Both the position numbers and the translations under genes were made by a program. Below, in pieces: positions 50,769 to 60,335 of a stretch of DNA of 64,000 nt (its first letter is position 1; every line of letters starts with the position of its first letter). The notes beneath the pieces are model-generated. The model did no database searches and had not been told where the DNA came from. It saw only the letters and a list, made by a program, of their open reading frames with translations. The DNA lies in assembly GCF_000278235.1 (NCBI RefSeq), contig NZ_JH725037.1, forward strand, positions 95,953 to 159,952, written 5' to 3'. This DNA comes from Bartonella vinsonii subsp. arupensis OK-94-513 (GTDB taxonomy: Bacteria; Pseudomonadota; Alphaproteobacteria; Rhizobiales; Rhizobiaceae).

Positions 50769-51185
50769 ATGAACGAAGAGGTTGATGGTCAATATCGCCC
50801 TAGTGAGGATGAGCCGTTCATGAATGAGCGGCAAAAGGCATATTTTCGTGCTAAATTAGTTTCTTGGAAGAATGATATATTAAGGGAAGCGCGTGAGACT
50901 TTAGAAAATTTGCAAGAAGAGAATGTTGGTCAACCTGATTTGACTGATAGAGCCTCTTGCGAAACCGATCGTACAATCGAATTGCGTGCTCGCGATCGTC
51001 AGAGAAAACTTATCGCAAAAATAGAAGCTGCTTTGGAGCGTATTGATAATGGAACTTATGGTTTTTGTGAGGAAACTGGCGAACCTATTAGTATAAAGCG
51101 TCTTGAGGCACGGCCTATTGCAGTTTTATCATTAGAGGCGCAAGAGCGCCACGAGCGACGGGAAAAAGTTTATCGTGATGATTAA
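50769..51185 (+). CDS. dksA: DksA-type RNA polymerase-binding regulator, zinc cysteines mostly absent
   Basis: 138 residues. DksA enters the RNA polymerase secondary channel and works with ppGpp to change promoter use under starvation. The coiled coil spans about 25-95. In the zinc-finger region only C100 is kept (GFCEETGEP); the other three E. coli cysteine positions are T103, S121 and A124, so a four-Cys zinc site is impossible. Known alphaproteobacterial DksA proteins share this loss as far as I recall. The promoter-like TTGTGT/TATATA lies upstream, with GGAGG ten bases before the ATG. A FliO-like gene converges. Confidence 0.93.
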   Translation: MNEEVDGQYRPSEDEPFMNERQKAYFRAKLVSWKNDILREARETLENLQEENVGQPDLTDRASCETDRTIELRARDRQRKLIAKIEAALERIDNGTYGFCEETGEPISIKRLEARPIAVLSLEAQERHERREKVYRDD

Positions 51186-51237
51186 GATTGATTGCGGTGA
51201 TCGACAAATGAAGTGCATGGCAAAAGAATTTTGTATT

Positions 51238-51756
51238 TTATTTTTTTTGAGTAGGGATAAATAGAGAGGGTTCTTGCCGTCCTTCAATTTCCGCAGTGAT
51301 CGCTGAATCTTCAACGTTTTGATTCATAAAAGACGTGGAGGTTTTGTCTTTTGAGTGTTCTCTTTTTCCAGAATAAGGTCTTTTTTCTGTAAGGCCAAGT
51401 TTTAGATTGGCTTCTGTTGGTGTTAATGTTGGTTGCGTTTCTCTCTTTTGTATAGTGGGTGTACTGGTAATATTGGATTCTACAACAATATCTGTTAGCC
51501 CTCCGATAAGGAGTAAATGTTCTTTATCATCACAACGTACCAAAACGAGACGACGTGTGCGATCAAGAGCAATTGTCTCACATAGAGTTAATCGCGATGG
51601 ATGCTTTTTGGGGTGAAACCTGAATCTCTTTATCTTCAAACGGCGTAAAAACAGGAGGATTGTAGCAATAGCTGTTATTGTTATTATGAAAAATATAAAA
51701 CTTACGGCTATGTTAGCTGCTGATGCGCCTATTTGGTTTGATAACCAGACATACAT
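51238..51756 (-). CDS. FliO-like single-pass membrane protein
   Basis: 172 residues. One membrane segment near residues 15-40 (IAVSFIFFIITITAIATILLFL) is cut to its core here as AVSFIFFIITITAIATILLF. A basic stretch and a small beta domain, CETIALDRTRRLVLVRCDDK then EHLLLIGGLTDIVVES, resemble the FliO fold of the flagellar export apparatus. A low-complexity Thr/Ser/Glu tail ends the protein. In Rhizobiales a FliO-type gene often neighbours dksA outside the flagellar cluster. No other flagellar gene is in the window, so a flagellar role is not supported here. Confidence 0.7.
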   Translation of the reverse strand: MYVWLSNQIGASAANIAVSFIFFIITITAIATILLFLRRLKIKRFRFHPKKHPSRLTLCETIALDRTRRLVLVRCDDKEHLLLIGGLTDIVVESNITSTPTIQKRETQPTLTPTEANLKLGLTEKRPYSGKREHSKDKTSTSFMNQNVEDSAITAEIEGRQEPSLFIPTQKK

Positions 51757-51968
51757 AGAATTGCTCCCATTTTAGAACGGAAATATTATTTTTATTGATA
51801 TAAGTTCGTAAATATACCTCTAAAAGGTTTACTTATTAAGAGAAGAAAAGATCTTTTTAACATTGAGTGATTTTTCTGAGAAAGATATTATCATGCCCTA
51901 TACTTCATAACAATGATTATGGAGAGTATTTGTGGCATAAGAAACAGCTATGATCAAGGCAAAGTGAG

Positions 51969-54512
51969 ATGAATAAAGGTTTTGAGAAGAGTAAGAAATC
52001 ATCGTCTTTTTCTTTATATCGAAGAGGTATGATTCTTGGTATTTTTTTAATATTAGCGTTTCTATTCATTATAGCACTCCTCAGTTTTTTTTATCCGCTG
52101 AGCTCTTTGCAAAAGATGGAATTGGCATCTTTTTTGGTTTTGGCGGTTATAGGGGTTGCTGCACTTATTCTGAGTGGAATGGGGGTTTTGAGATATCATG
52201 TGGCACAGTTGCATGATGAGTTTGATCTTGGTATCTTTAATGATACTGATGATGCAATTGTAGTCTCCGATTTATCAGGTTTTGTTTATTATTCTAATCA
52301 AAGTTATCAAAAAATTCTTACCTATAAACCTGAGTCTTCTTGCTATGTAGTTATTGCTGATCTTCCAGAAGCTGGTGCGCTTGCATATCGCTTAAAAGCT
52401 GCGGCATGTAGCAATCTTGCTGCACAAGAAGAGCTAAGGGTAGAGCAGTCGATTTTTGCTAATTCTACACACAAAAAAAGCTTTTGGTATAATATTTCTG
52501 TTCAACCTATCACAAAGCACAGCGAAAAGTTTTTATTTTGGCGTATTGCTGATATTTCGCATTTACAGGAAGATCGTGAAGTTTTTTTCTCAAATCTTCA
52601 AGAAGCAATCAATCATTTAGATCAAGCTCCTGTTGGTTTTTTATCTGTTAACACACAAGGGATGATTCTGTATGCAAATGCGATTTTTGCTGAATGGTTT
52701 GCAATTGATTTGGCAAATTTTTCTGTTGGTCAATATAGTTTTGATCAGTTATTTGATGGTGTTGGAGCCAATAGCACATGGAGTGATATTTGTTTGCAAA
52801 GCAAAAAATATCAAAGTTCAGGTTACTCTTTGCCTTATACGTTTTCGTTAGTTTTAAATTCAGAGACTTCTACTAAAAAGATATTGAATTGTTTTATGTG
52901 TGCTTCTTCTTTCTTAGAGGATGAAGCCGTTTATCGTATTGTGATAATCCCACAGCGAATAGAAAAGAGAGAAAACGATGATCAATTCAAATTACCTAAT
53001 ACATTAGTAGAGTATTTTGAGGCGAGTCCATTTGCAATAGCAGTGGTGGATCAAAAAGGACATTTTATTCACATTAATAATGTCTTTTCATCACTCATGG
53101 GATGTCTAGATGGAATTCTTAATCTTTATGATGTTATATCTCATCGTGATTGTGCGCAGTTAGAGCGTGCATTCCAGAAAATTATGACAAATAAAGACTG
53201 TACAGTTTCGATAGAAACTGTTTTAGAAAATAATGAAGAACGCCATTTGCGTCTCCATGTTATGCCTGTAAAGCCATCTTATGATGATGTCTTAGAAGAT
53301 TTTATCATTGTCTCTGTTATAGAAACAACAGAGCAAAAAACACTTGAAGATAAAATGGTGCAAAACCAAAAAATGCAAGCTGTTGGTCAATTGGCTGGTG
53401 GTATTGCTCATGATTTTAATAACGTTTTAACAGCAATTTTGATGTCATGCGATCTTCTTTTAAATACACATCGTAGTTCTGATCCTGCACATGCTGATCT
53501 TATCAATATTAAAAACAACGCTAATCGTGCAGCAGCACTTGTGCAGCAATTATTAGCTTTTTCTAGAAAACAAACACTTCGCCCTGAAAAGGTTGATTTT
53601 ACAGAATTTTTATCGGATATTCGCAATCTTCTTTTACCCCTTTTAGGGAATAATATTCAGTTAAAGATTATCCATGGAAGAGATTTGTGGAGTGTTGAAG
53701 TTGATCAAGCATCTTTCCAGCGTGTTATTATGAATTTAGTTATTAATGCGCGTGATGCCATGCCAGATGGAGGTATTGTTACGATTGCGACAAACAATAT
53801 TACAAAACAACAAAGTGCTGAATTTGATCATGTTGGTTTTGGAATTGGCGAGTATGTGCAATTGACTATTTCAGATACAGGAACTGGTATATCATCTGCG
53901 ACACAAGAAAAAATGTTTGAACCATTTTTTACAACAAAAGAAGTTGGAAAAGGAACCGGGCTCGGTTTATCAATGGTTTATGGAATTATCAAACAGACAG
54001 GTGGTTATATTTATTGTGAGAGTAGAGAAAGGGAAGGAGCAACATTTCATATTTTTCTTCCTCGCTATATTCCTTCTCATAATGTAGAAGTTTTTCCACA
54101 GATTGAAAAAGGTGAAGAACAAGAAAAAAATACAGATTTAACAGGATCTGCGACTGTTTTGTTGGTTGAAGATGAAGATGCTGTTAGAACGGGTGGGGTA
54201 AGAGCACTTCAAATGAGAGGGTATACTGTTTTAGAAGCTGCTAGTGGAGTGGAAGCACTCAATATTCTTAAGGAAAATAAGGGTGCAGTTGATCTTATTG
54301 TTTCCGATGTGGTGATGCCAGAAATGGATGGGCCGACTTTACTCAAGGAAGTGCGCAAAAGCTATCCTGATATCAAGTTTATTTTTGTTTCTGGATACGC
54401 AAAAGATGCTTTTGCTAAAAATCTTCCACAAGATGCTGTTTTTGGTTTTCTTTCTAAACCGTTTACACTCAAGCAGTTAGCTCTAACAGTTAAAGAAACA
54501 CTTGCACAGTAA
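51969..54512 (+). CDS. cckA: Hybrid sensor histidine kinase CckA
   Basis: 847 residues. CckA phosphorylates ChpT, which passes phosphate to CtrA and CpdR and so sets the alphaproteobacterial cell cycle. Two membrane segments lie at about 15-41 and 48-72. Two or three PAS-like regions follow (about 85-200, 215-330, 345-455). The dimerisation helix has the phospho-His H481 in GQLAGGIAHDFNNVLTAIL. The ATPase domain has NLVINARDAMPDGG, DTGTGI and KEVGKGTGLGLSMVYGI. A receiver domain closes the protein, with phospho-Asp D780 in IVSDVVMPEMDG. All key residues are intact. CpdR, its downstream target, is encoded near 60.5 kb. Confidence 0.95.
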   Translation: MNKGFEKSKKSSSFSLYRRGMILGIFLILAFLFIIALLSFFYPLSSLQKMELASFLVLAVIGVAALILSGMGVLRYHVAQLHDEFDLGIFNDTDDAIVVSDLSGFVYYSNQSYQKILTYKPESSCYVVIADLPEAGALAYRLKAAACSNLAAQEELRVEQSIFANSTHKKSFWYNISVQPITKHSEKFLFWRIADISHLQEDREVFFSNLQEAINHLDQAPVGFLSVNTQGMILYANAIFAEWFAIDLANFSVGQYSFDQLFDGVGANSTWSDICLQSKKYQSSGYSLPYTFSLVLNSETSTKKILNCFMCASSFLEDEAVYRIVIIPQRIEKRENDDQFKLPNTLVEYFEASPFAIAVVDQKGHFIHINNVFSSLMGCLDGILNLYDVISHRDCAQLERAFQKIMTNKDCTVSIETVLENNEERHLRLHVMPVKPSYDDVLEDFIIVSVIETTEQKTLEDKMVQNQKMQAVGQLAGGIAHDFNNVLTAILMSCDLLLNTHRSSDPAHADLINIKNNANRAAALVQQLLAFSRKQTLRPEKVDFTEFLSDIRNLLLPLLGNNIQLKIIHGRDLWSVEVDQASFQRVIMNLVINARDAMPDGGIVTIATNNITKQQSAEFDHVGFGIGEYVQLTISDTGTGISSATQEKMFEPFFTTKEVGKGTGLGLSMVYGIIKQTGGYIYCESREREGATFHIFLPRYIPSHNVEVFPQIEKGEEQEKNTDLTGSATVLLVEDEDAVRTGGVRALQMRGYTVLEAASGVEALNILKENKGAVDLIVSDVVMPEMDGPTLLKEVRKSYPDIKFIFVSGYAKDAFAKNLPQDAVFGFLSKPFTLKQLALTVKETLAQ

Positions 54513-54782
54513 AATGAAAAATTATGTAAGAGAAAAATTGTTTGTCTTAAGATTTTTTAGATGAAAAGTTAAAGTATCTTGAGCAGATCAACAGTGAAAT
54601 TTCTAAAAGAAGTGAAATAAATAAGTAAAAGTAAGTTGGCAAGTGACTCTCAGAAATCTTTTAAGAGCACTACACATTTCGCAAAAATATTTGTCAGATG
54701 ATAGATTCTGTTATGACAAAACTTTATAAATGAGGAGGAGGTAAATTGGGAGTACAATATTAAAAGCTGCTGATTGATATAC

Positions 54783-55394
54783 TCAAAAGGAAAAAAGTTG
54801 TTGTTCAGTATCTTTTATTTTTTCACTTTCTTCAATGAAGACTTTTAAGGCTTCAGGATAAAGTTTATGTTCTGCTTTCAGAACTCTCTGCGCTAAGCTC
54901 TCAGCGGTATCGTTTGGACAGACGGGCACAGCCGCTTGAGCAAGAATCTTTCCTGCATCCATATCTTCTGTAACAAGATGCACAGTGCAACCAGTAATCT
55001 TAACGCCTGCTTGTAAAGCCCTTTCATGCGTATTTAAGCCTTTAAATGAAGGTAAAAGGGAAGGGTGAATGTTTAAAATTCGTCCTTCATAAAGTTTTAC
55101 AAAATGCGGTGAGACAAGGCGCATATATCCTGCAAAGCACAGAAGATCTGGTTGATATTGGGCTAAAATCGTTAAGATAGCTTCTTCGTGTGCTTCTTTT
55201 GCTGGGTAATTTTTACGATCAATGACATGCGTAGGAAAGTTATTGTTGCGAGCTTTTTCTATTCCAGCGGCATGAGGATTATCGCAAATAACTGCGATGA
55301 TCTCAGCAGGATATTCCTTTTGTTGGCTTGCTTTGGCAAGAGCAACCATATTGGATCCGTTGCCAGAAATAAAAACAATTATTCTTTTTTTCAT
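54783..55394 (-). CDS. purN: Phosphoribosylglycinamide formyltransferase
   Basis: 203 residues. It formylates GAR with 10-formyl-THF in step three of purine synthesis. Typical blocks are [17 protein letters not shown] at residues 7-23, the folate/catalytic [21 protein letters not shown] near 107, and [21 protein letters not shown] near 134. Its ATG overlaps the purM stop by four bases (ATGA), which implies translational coupling. It converges with cckA after a 270-base gap in which I see nothing notable. Confidence 0.95.
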   Translation of the reverse strand: MKKRIIVFISGNGSNMVALAKASQQKEYPAEIIAVICDNPHAAGIEKARNNNFPTHVIDRKNYPAKEAHEEAILTILAQYQPDLLCFAGYMRLVSPHFVKLYEGRILNIHPSLLPSFKGLNTHERALQAGVKITGCTVHLVTEDMDAGKILAQAAVPVCPNDTAESLAQRVLKAEHKLYPEALKVFIEESEKIKDTEQQLFSF

Positions 55395-56476
55395 AAGTGA
55401 AGTTCCCCTTTATAGAGTATTCCTTTGTCTTGACGTTTTGTTAAAATGCCAAGTAGGGTAACTGTTTCTCCTTGCATTTCGAGTATTTTCGTAATTTTTT
55501 CAACGGCCTGTTGTGCTACAATAATAACCATGCCAACGCCGCAGTTAAATGTTCGTAGCATTTCTGTTTTTTCTATTTTTCCTTGTTTGGAAATCCATGA
55601 AAAGACTGCTGGAACACGGATAGCAGAAAGATTAATTTCAGCACAGAGAGAAGAAGGAAGCACACGTGGGATATTTTCAGGAAAGCCTCCACCTGTGATA
55701 TGAGCAAGAGCTTTTATTCCTTTATGGTTTCGTATGATGGGCAGGAGCGATTTTACATAAATGCGTGTGGGTGTGAGCAATGCTGTACCAAGACTGATTT
55801 GAGGATTGAAAGGGGCAGAGTCCTCCCATTTTAAATTACTTTGTTGGATGATTCGTCTTACGAGAGAAAAACCGTTGGAATGAACGCCAGATGCGTTAAG
55901 ACCTAAAATAACATCTCCTTCTGTAAGATCTTTTGAAGGAAGTAATGCGCTACGTTCGCATGCTCCTACAGCGAATCCCGCTAAATCATAATCTCCTTCT
56001 GCATACATATCTGGCATTTCTGCCGTTTCTCCTCCAATAAGAGCAGCCCCTGCTTGTTTGCATCCTTCTGCAATTCCAGAAACAATTGCTGCGCCCTGTT
56101 CAGGATCAAGCTTACCAGTTGCAAAATAATCGAGAAAAAAGAGAGGTTCGGCACCTTGTACAAGCAAATCATTGACACACATGGCAACGAGGTCAATCCC
56201 CACAGTGTCATGGATACCTACTTCAATGGCAATTTTTAATTTTGTTCCTACACCATCATTGGCTGCTACGAGAATGGGATCAGTGAAGCCTGCTGCTTTT
56301 AAATCAAAAAGTCCACCAAAGCCGCCAATTTCAGCATCTGCTCCTGCTCGTTTTGTTGAGCGTATGAAGGGTTTAATTTTTTCTACCATGGCGTTACCCA
56401 TATCGATATTTACACCGGCTTTTGCGTAGGTAAGACCACATTTGGATTTATCATTCGTGATATCTTGATTGCTCAT
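55391..56476 (-). CDS. purM: Phosphoribosylformylglycinamidine cyclo-ligase
   Basis: 361 residues from the ATG at 56476, backed by AAGGAAGG eight bases upstream; the frame is open 34 codons more without family match. It closes FGAM to AIR with ATP. Blocks include [20 protein letters not shown] near the start, [15 protein letters not shown] near 44, [14 protein letters not shown] near 68 and [20 protein letters not shown] near 93. [11 protein letters not shown] and [15 protein letters not shown] follow. It leads the purM-purN pair and is divergent from the AI-2E transporter gene. Confidence 0.96.
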   Translation of the reverse strand: MSNQDITNDKSKCGLTYAKAGVNIDMGNAMVEKIKPFIRSTKRAGADAEIGGFGGLFDLKAAGFTDPILVAANDGVGTKLKIAIEVGIHDTVGIDLVAMCVNDLLVQGAEPLFFLDYFATGKLDPEQGAAIVSGIAEGCKQAGAALIGGETAEMPDMYAEGDYDLAGFAVGACERSALLPSKDLTEGDVILGLNASGVHSNGFSLVRRIIQQSNLKWEDSAPFNPQISLGTALLTPTRIYVKSLLPIIRNHKGIKALAHITGGGFPENIPRVLPSSLCAEINLSAIRVPAVFSWISKQGKIEKTEMLRTFNCGVGMVIIVAQQAVEKITKILEMQGETVTLLGILTKRQDKGILYKGELHL

Positions 56477-56642
56477 TGGAACCTTCCTTAATGGAAAATC
56501 AGGTTTTGATGTTATGCAATGCCATGATAGAGTTATCTCTGCAAGAGATATTAATTTACTATTTAAGAAAATATGCAACCCTGCTTAAGAGCCATGTTGA
56601 GGAAGTTTATAATCTTTGTGAAGTGTTTTTTTAGGATATTTT

Positions 56643-57854
56643 ATGAGCAAGAGATCAGATAATCACGAACAGTCTTCTTGGAAGTTTGTAAATAAAAAAG
56701 TGAGTGAGAATGGATCCCGTGACCGTTATAAGACTTATGTACCAGCTTATACCCAAGTCCCATTACCGAATAATATGAAAAAACAAATTTTTTTCTGGCT
56801 TGGTACGCTAGTCTTTTTTATTCTTTTTATGTTTGTTTTTGGATCTGTTTTGCTTCCTTTTGTAGCAGGGATTGTATTGGCTTACTTTCTTAATCCTATT
56901 GTACAATTACTTGAAAGATGTGGTATTCGTCGTGTTTTTGGCACTATCCTCATTACTTTGTTTATTGTTGTTGTTTTTGTTGCTTCTTTAATCATTTTAA
57001 TTCCTATCATTAGTTGGCAAATACAACAATTTATGAGTGATGGTTTACCTATTTATATTAATCGTATTCAAACTTTTTTTGTTGAGCATGATTTTGATTG
57101 GGTCAGGCACTATTTTGGGAGTGATCCAAATGAATTACAAAGTAATATTAAAGGGCTTTTGGGAAAAAGTTCTGATTTTATTACATCTCTCTTGAATTCA
57201 CTTTTGAAGTCAGGAAAATCGATCGTTAATCTCGTTAGCCTCTTTGTTGTGGCACCTGTTGTGGCATTTTACATGTTATTAGATTGGCCGCGTATGGTTG
57301 CTGCAGTTGATTCGTTGATACCACGGGATCATCTTGAAACCGTTCGCAGTATTTTTCATGAAATGGATCGAGCTATTGCTGGCTTTGTTCGTGGACAAGG
57401 GACAGTTTGTTTAATATTGGGAGGATATTATGCTATTGCTCTGACAATTACGGGGCTCAATTTTGGGCTTTTGATTGGTATGTTTATTGGCCTTATTAGT
57501 TTTATTCCTTATATTGGTACAATGAGTGGTTTTGTGCTCTCTGTTGGTGTTGCATGGGTCCAGTTTTATCCAAACAATTGGGGATGGATCATCGTTATCA
57601 TGGTTCTTTTCTTAATTGGACAATTTATTGAAGGCTCTATTCTTCAACCAAAACTTGTGGGGTCATCAGTGGGGTTACATCCAGTCTGGTTAATGTTTGC
57701 ACTTTTTGCATTTTCTTCACTCTTTGGTTTCACTGGCATGCTTGTTGCTGTTCCTGCAGCAGCGGCTGTTGGTGTTTTAGTTCGTTTTGCTCTTCATACT
57801 TACCTTAATTCTCAGATGTATTCGCGGAGTGGAAATTCGGAGACGCTAAAATGA
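56643..57854 (+). CDS. AI-2E / PerM family transporter
   Basis: 403 residues with about eight membrane segments after a 45-residue charged N terminus. The late block GLIGMFIGLISFIPYIGTM, EGSILQPKLVGSSVGLHPVW and the closing LVAVPAAAAVGVLVRF are the signature of this family. Members export AI-2 or act as sodium/proton antiporters; for this one the role is unknown. Its stop overlaps the hdaA start by four bases (ATGA), so both are made together. purM diverges on its left, an order usual in Rhizobiales. Confidence 0.9.
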   Translation: MSKRSDNHEQSSWKFVNKKVSENGSRDRYKTYVPAYTQVPLPNNMKKQIFFWLGTLVFFILFMFVFGSVLLPFVAGIVLAYFLNPIVQLLERCGIRRVFGTILITLFIVVVFVASLIILIPIISWQIQQFMSDGLPIYINRIQTFFVEHDFDWVRHYFGSDPNELQSNIKGLLGKSSDFITSLLNSLLKSGKSIVNLVSLFVVAPVVAFYMLLDWPRMVAAVDSLIPRDHLETVRSIFHEMDRAIAGFVRGQGTVCLILGGYYAIALTITGLNFGLLIGMFIGLISFIPYIGTMSGFVLSVGVAWVQFYPNNWGWIIVIMVLFLIGQFIEGSILQPKLVGSSVGLHPVWLMFALFAFSSLFGFTGMLVAVPAAAAVGVLVRFALHTYLNSQMYSRSGNSETLK

Positions 57855-58540
57855 ATAGGCGTGAAACGCAATTACCCTTAAATTTTTCTTATAACTCAAC
57901 TTTCCAATTTGATGATTTGGTAGTAACGGAAAGCAATCGTATGGCTTTTCAGCTTGTTGATCATTGGCCAAACTGGGTTTTACCTATCGCAGTTTTGGTT
58001 GGAGAAGAGGGATCTGGAAAAACCCATTTTTCTAGCTTCTGGGCGCAGAAAGCTGAAGCTTTAATTCTTCCTCACAATGAAATTGATCAAGCTATTGCTA
58101 TGGCATCTTCAGGAAGATCTTTTTTAATTGAGGATATTGATACGGGTGAAATCAGTGAGACAGGGCTTTTTCACTTAATTAATAGTATTAAGCAAGCAAA
58201 TCTTGATGCACGTCAGGCTACTTTGTTGATAACTGCACGTACAGTACCTTCAGTGTGGAACTTAAAGTTAAATGATTTAAAAAGTCGCCTTAATTCGGTG
58301 ATGTTGGTTGCAATTAATCAACCTGATGATGCGTTGTTAACAGCTGTCGCTTTCAAACTTTTTTCTGATAAACAGATTATTGTCCATCCAGACACTGTTT
58401 ACTATCTTGTGAGTCGTTGTGAGCGTTCTTTATTTTCATTGAAGCGTGTTATCGATTCTGTTGATCAATTAGCATTACAAAGAAAAAGCAAAATAACGCG
58501 TGCTGTTATTGGTGAAGTTCTCAAGAGGCAAATACAATAA
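57851..58540 (+). CDS. hdaA: DnaA-related AAA+ protein HdaA (Hda)
   Basis: 229 residues, a DnaA AAA+ domain without DNA-binding part. With the sliding clamp it stimulates ATP hydrolysis on DnaA and so prevents re-initiation of replication. Its N terminus starts RRETQLPLNFSYN and contains QLPLNF, a clamp-binding-type motif. Walker A is GEEGSGKTHFSSF near residue 56, and the Walker B-like strand is SFLIEDIDTG near 92. The lid region holds VSRCERSLFSLKRVIDSVDQ. It overlaps the transporter gene by four bases. In many relatives ppk comes next; here tRNA-Pro does. Confidence 0.9.
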   Translation: MNRRETQLPLNFSYNSTFQFDDLVVTESNRMAFQLVDHWPNWVLPIAVLVGEEGSGKTHFSSFWAQKAEALILPHNEIDQAIAMASSGRSFLIEDIDTGEISETGLFHLINSIKQANLDARQATLLITARTVPSVWNLKLNDLKSRLNSVMLVAINQPDDALLTAVAFKLFSDKQIIVHPDTVYYLVSRCERSLFSLKRVIDSVDQLALQRKSKITRAVIGEVLKRQIQ

Positions 58541-58932
58541 ATGCTTTTTTAGCACAGTTCAAATTATTGAATAAAAAATGCTTATGTTCTGTTATTATTA
58601 TAGTGTGCAGAGAGAAATGCTGTTATTTGCGTTTTTAGCTTTTGGGGGTTCCCTAGAGGTGAAGAAACAGTAATTTTTATGGTTTCTTTTTTGCATGTTA
58701 CATTGTTTAAATGGTTTATGGAAAAGTTTGTTGTTTTTTTAATGTGGAGTAGATTCGTTTTTGTGGGGATATTATTTTCTGATTTTTGCTCATTGAATGT
58801 GTCATTTAGCAGAAAAAGATTTGAAAAAGTTTTTTCTTGTAAAGAAAAACAACAAAATTAAAAAAAAATGTGTTTTTCTCTTGCACTTCTGTTGTGAAAA
58901 TTTTAGGGAATATGCATCGTAAATATAAATGG
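58541..58932. other. Spacer before tRNA-Pro
   Basis: About 390 AT-rich bases, no gene. A weak promoter for tRNA-Pro may be TTGCAC (58881-58886) with TAGGGA 17 bases on. A 60-codon frame at 58679-58861 is Phe-rich and lacks support. Confidence 0.4.
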
Positions 58933-59009
58933 CGGAGCGTAGCGCAGCCTGGTAGCGCACCTGATTTGGGATCAGGGGGTCGTAGGTTCGAATCCTATCG
59001 CTCCGACCA
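58933..59009 (+). tRNA. tRNA-Pro (anticodon TGG)
   Basis: The acceptor arm CGGAGCG/CGCTCCG is perfect. The anticodon arm CCTGA-TTTGGGA-TCAGG gives TGG. The T arm GTAGG-TTCGAAT-CCTAT is intact (one G-U) and CCA is encoded. All arms are present. Confidence 0.95.
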
Positions 59010-59095
59010 TGTTTGATTTTTGTAGGGGAATAACCCAATTAGATGTATGTGTGAAAATATCATTCAAGCGTTGGGTATTCTGAAGGAACATAACC

Positions 59096-59401
59096 ATGAT
59101 CGCACGTATTTATAGTCCTGCGAAGACAGCGATGCAGTCAGGTAAAAGAAATACTGGTTTTTGGATTTTACAATATGAGCCGTTGCGGGCAAAAATGCTT
59201 GAGCCTCTTATGGGATATACGGCGACATCTGATATGAATAATCAGGTAAGAATTCGGTTTAATAGGAAGGAAGAGGCAATTGCTTTTGCGCATAAAAATG
59301 CTATTCCTTATCGTATAGAAAAGACACACAGACCGCTTCGACGCGCTGTTTCGTACTCTGATAATTTTCGCAGTGATAGGCAGCAATCTTGGACACATTG
59401 A
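59096..59401 (+). CDS. NADH dehydrogenase accessory subunit, NDUFS4 family
   Basis: 101 residues. It matches the complex I 18-kDa (NDUFS4) family found in alphaproteobacteria and mitochondria: ARIYSPAKTAMQSGKRNTGF at the start, then WILQYEP, LMGYTATSDMNNQVRIRF, FNRKEEAIAFAHKNAIPYRI and the late YSDNFRSDRQQSWTH. The protein stabilises the electron-input module of complex I. AAGGAAC lies about nine bases before the ATG. It sits between tRNA-Pro and tRNA-Arg on the same strand, away from the nuo operon, as is usual in this group. Confidence 0.9.
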   Translation: MIARIYSPAKTAMQSGKRNTGFWILQYEPLRAKMLEPLMGYTATSDMNNQVRIRFNRKEEAIAFAHKNAIPYRIEKTHRPLRRAVSYSDNFRSDRQQSWTH

Positions 59402-59440
59402 GTTAAGGATGCTATTAGAATTGAGGAAATATAATCAGTT

Positions 59441-59517
<77 letters not shown>

Positions 59518-60074
59518 TGTTTAAGTAAAATCAATAGATTATACAAAAGTTAGGGAATTTTGGTTATATTGTTCTTTTAACTTTTTTCAGTTTGCCCCCC
59601 TTTTTATTGTTTCTATTGCTAGTTGTTTTCTCTATGCTATTTTTGCAGAGAAAGATATTGGGATATCTTCAGTTTAATTAAGAAGTCGCTTTCTCTTTTG
59701 AATCTGTAGCACCAGAATTATTTTTATACATTACTGATTCTTTTCTCAATTTTTATGTACTGTTTTTAATCTCCACTGCATTGTAGTCTTATATCAGGCT
59801 ATTTTGGAAAAAAATTCAGTATGAGTAAAAGAACCATCAAGAAAAATCTCTTATTTTAAGAGATAATAGTATTCTTGAGAAAAGAAGCAGATACTTGTTG
59901 TAAAATTATTACAACAAATCTTCTGATTCGTTATGATATGAGATCATAGATATGTTTGTAAGATCATTGAATAGTCTTTCATCACAGAATTTAGCAGAAT
60001 TCAAAGAATTATTAAAAGTGATTTGAAAAGTTAAACAAGAGAAGAAAGTGCTCCTGTTGTAGAGGCATGATTCG
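59518..60074. other. Non-coding stretch behind tRNA-Arg
   Basis: About 560 AT-rich bases with no supportable gene. The first 45 bases contain AAATCAATAGATTAT and TTAGGGAATTTT, weak echoes of the tRNA-trailer repeat found behind tRNA-Glu and tRNA-Val. The rest shows nothing I can identify. Confidence 0.45.
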
Positions 60075-60144
60075 AAATCCTATTCCCTCACTTTTATCCA
60101 CGCATCCCTCACTTAAAAAAGCATATGGGAAATCAATAGGTTAT
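60075..60144 (-). repeat. tRNA-trailer repeat, copy 2 (behind tRNA-Val)
   Basis: This 70-base copy pairs with 5764-5834 at roughly three identical bases in four, in the same orientation relative to its tRNA and at nearly the same distance (18 bases) from the CCA end. Just left of it stands TTCG, so the edge reads TTCGAAATCCTATTCCCT. The T-arm-like TTCGAAATCC suggests a former attachment site, but this is conjecture. Confidence 0.6.
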
Positions 60145-60162
60145 GTGAAGCCTAAAAGCATA

Positions 60163-60237
<75 letters not shown>

Positions 60238-60279
60238 ATTCAATGACGTTGCATACACCACATAGAATTACAAACGTCA

Positions 60280-60312
60280 ATGCCTAATTTAATTTTCTCT
60301 TTAATTAGGCAT
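60280..60312 (-). terminator. Perfect hairpin between cpdR and tRNA-Val
   Basis: ATGCCTAATT and AATTAGGCAT form a 10-bp stem with a 13-base loop, 23 bases behind the cpdR stop. No T-run follows on the minus strand, so termination is only a guess; the right edge of the stem touches the presumed tRNA-Val -35 box. Confidence 0.4.
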
Positions 60313-60335
60313 GAATAACTTAGAAAAATGTTCTC

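Noticed and set aside
59430..59435. Perfect TATAAT before tRNA-Arg
   Set aside because: It ends only five bases before the mature tRNA and lacks a -35 box at 16-18 bases, so it would leave almost no leader; I do not call it a promoter.
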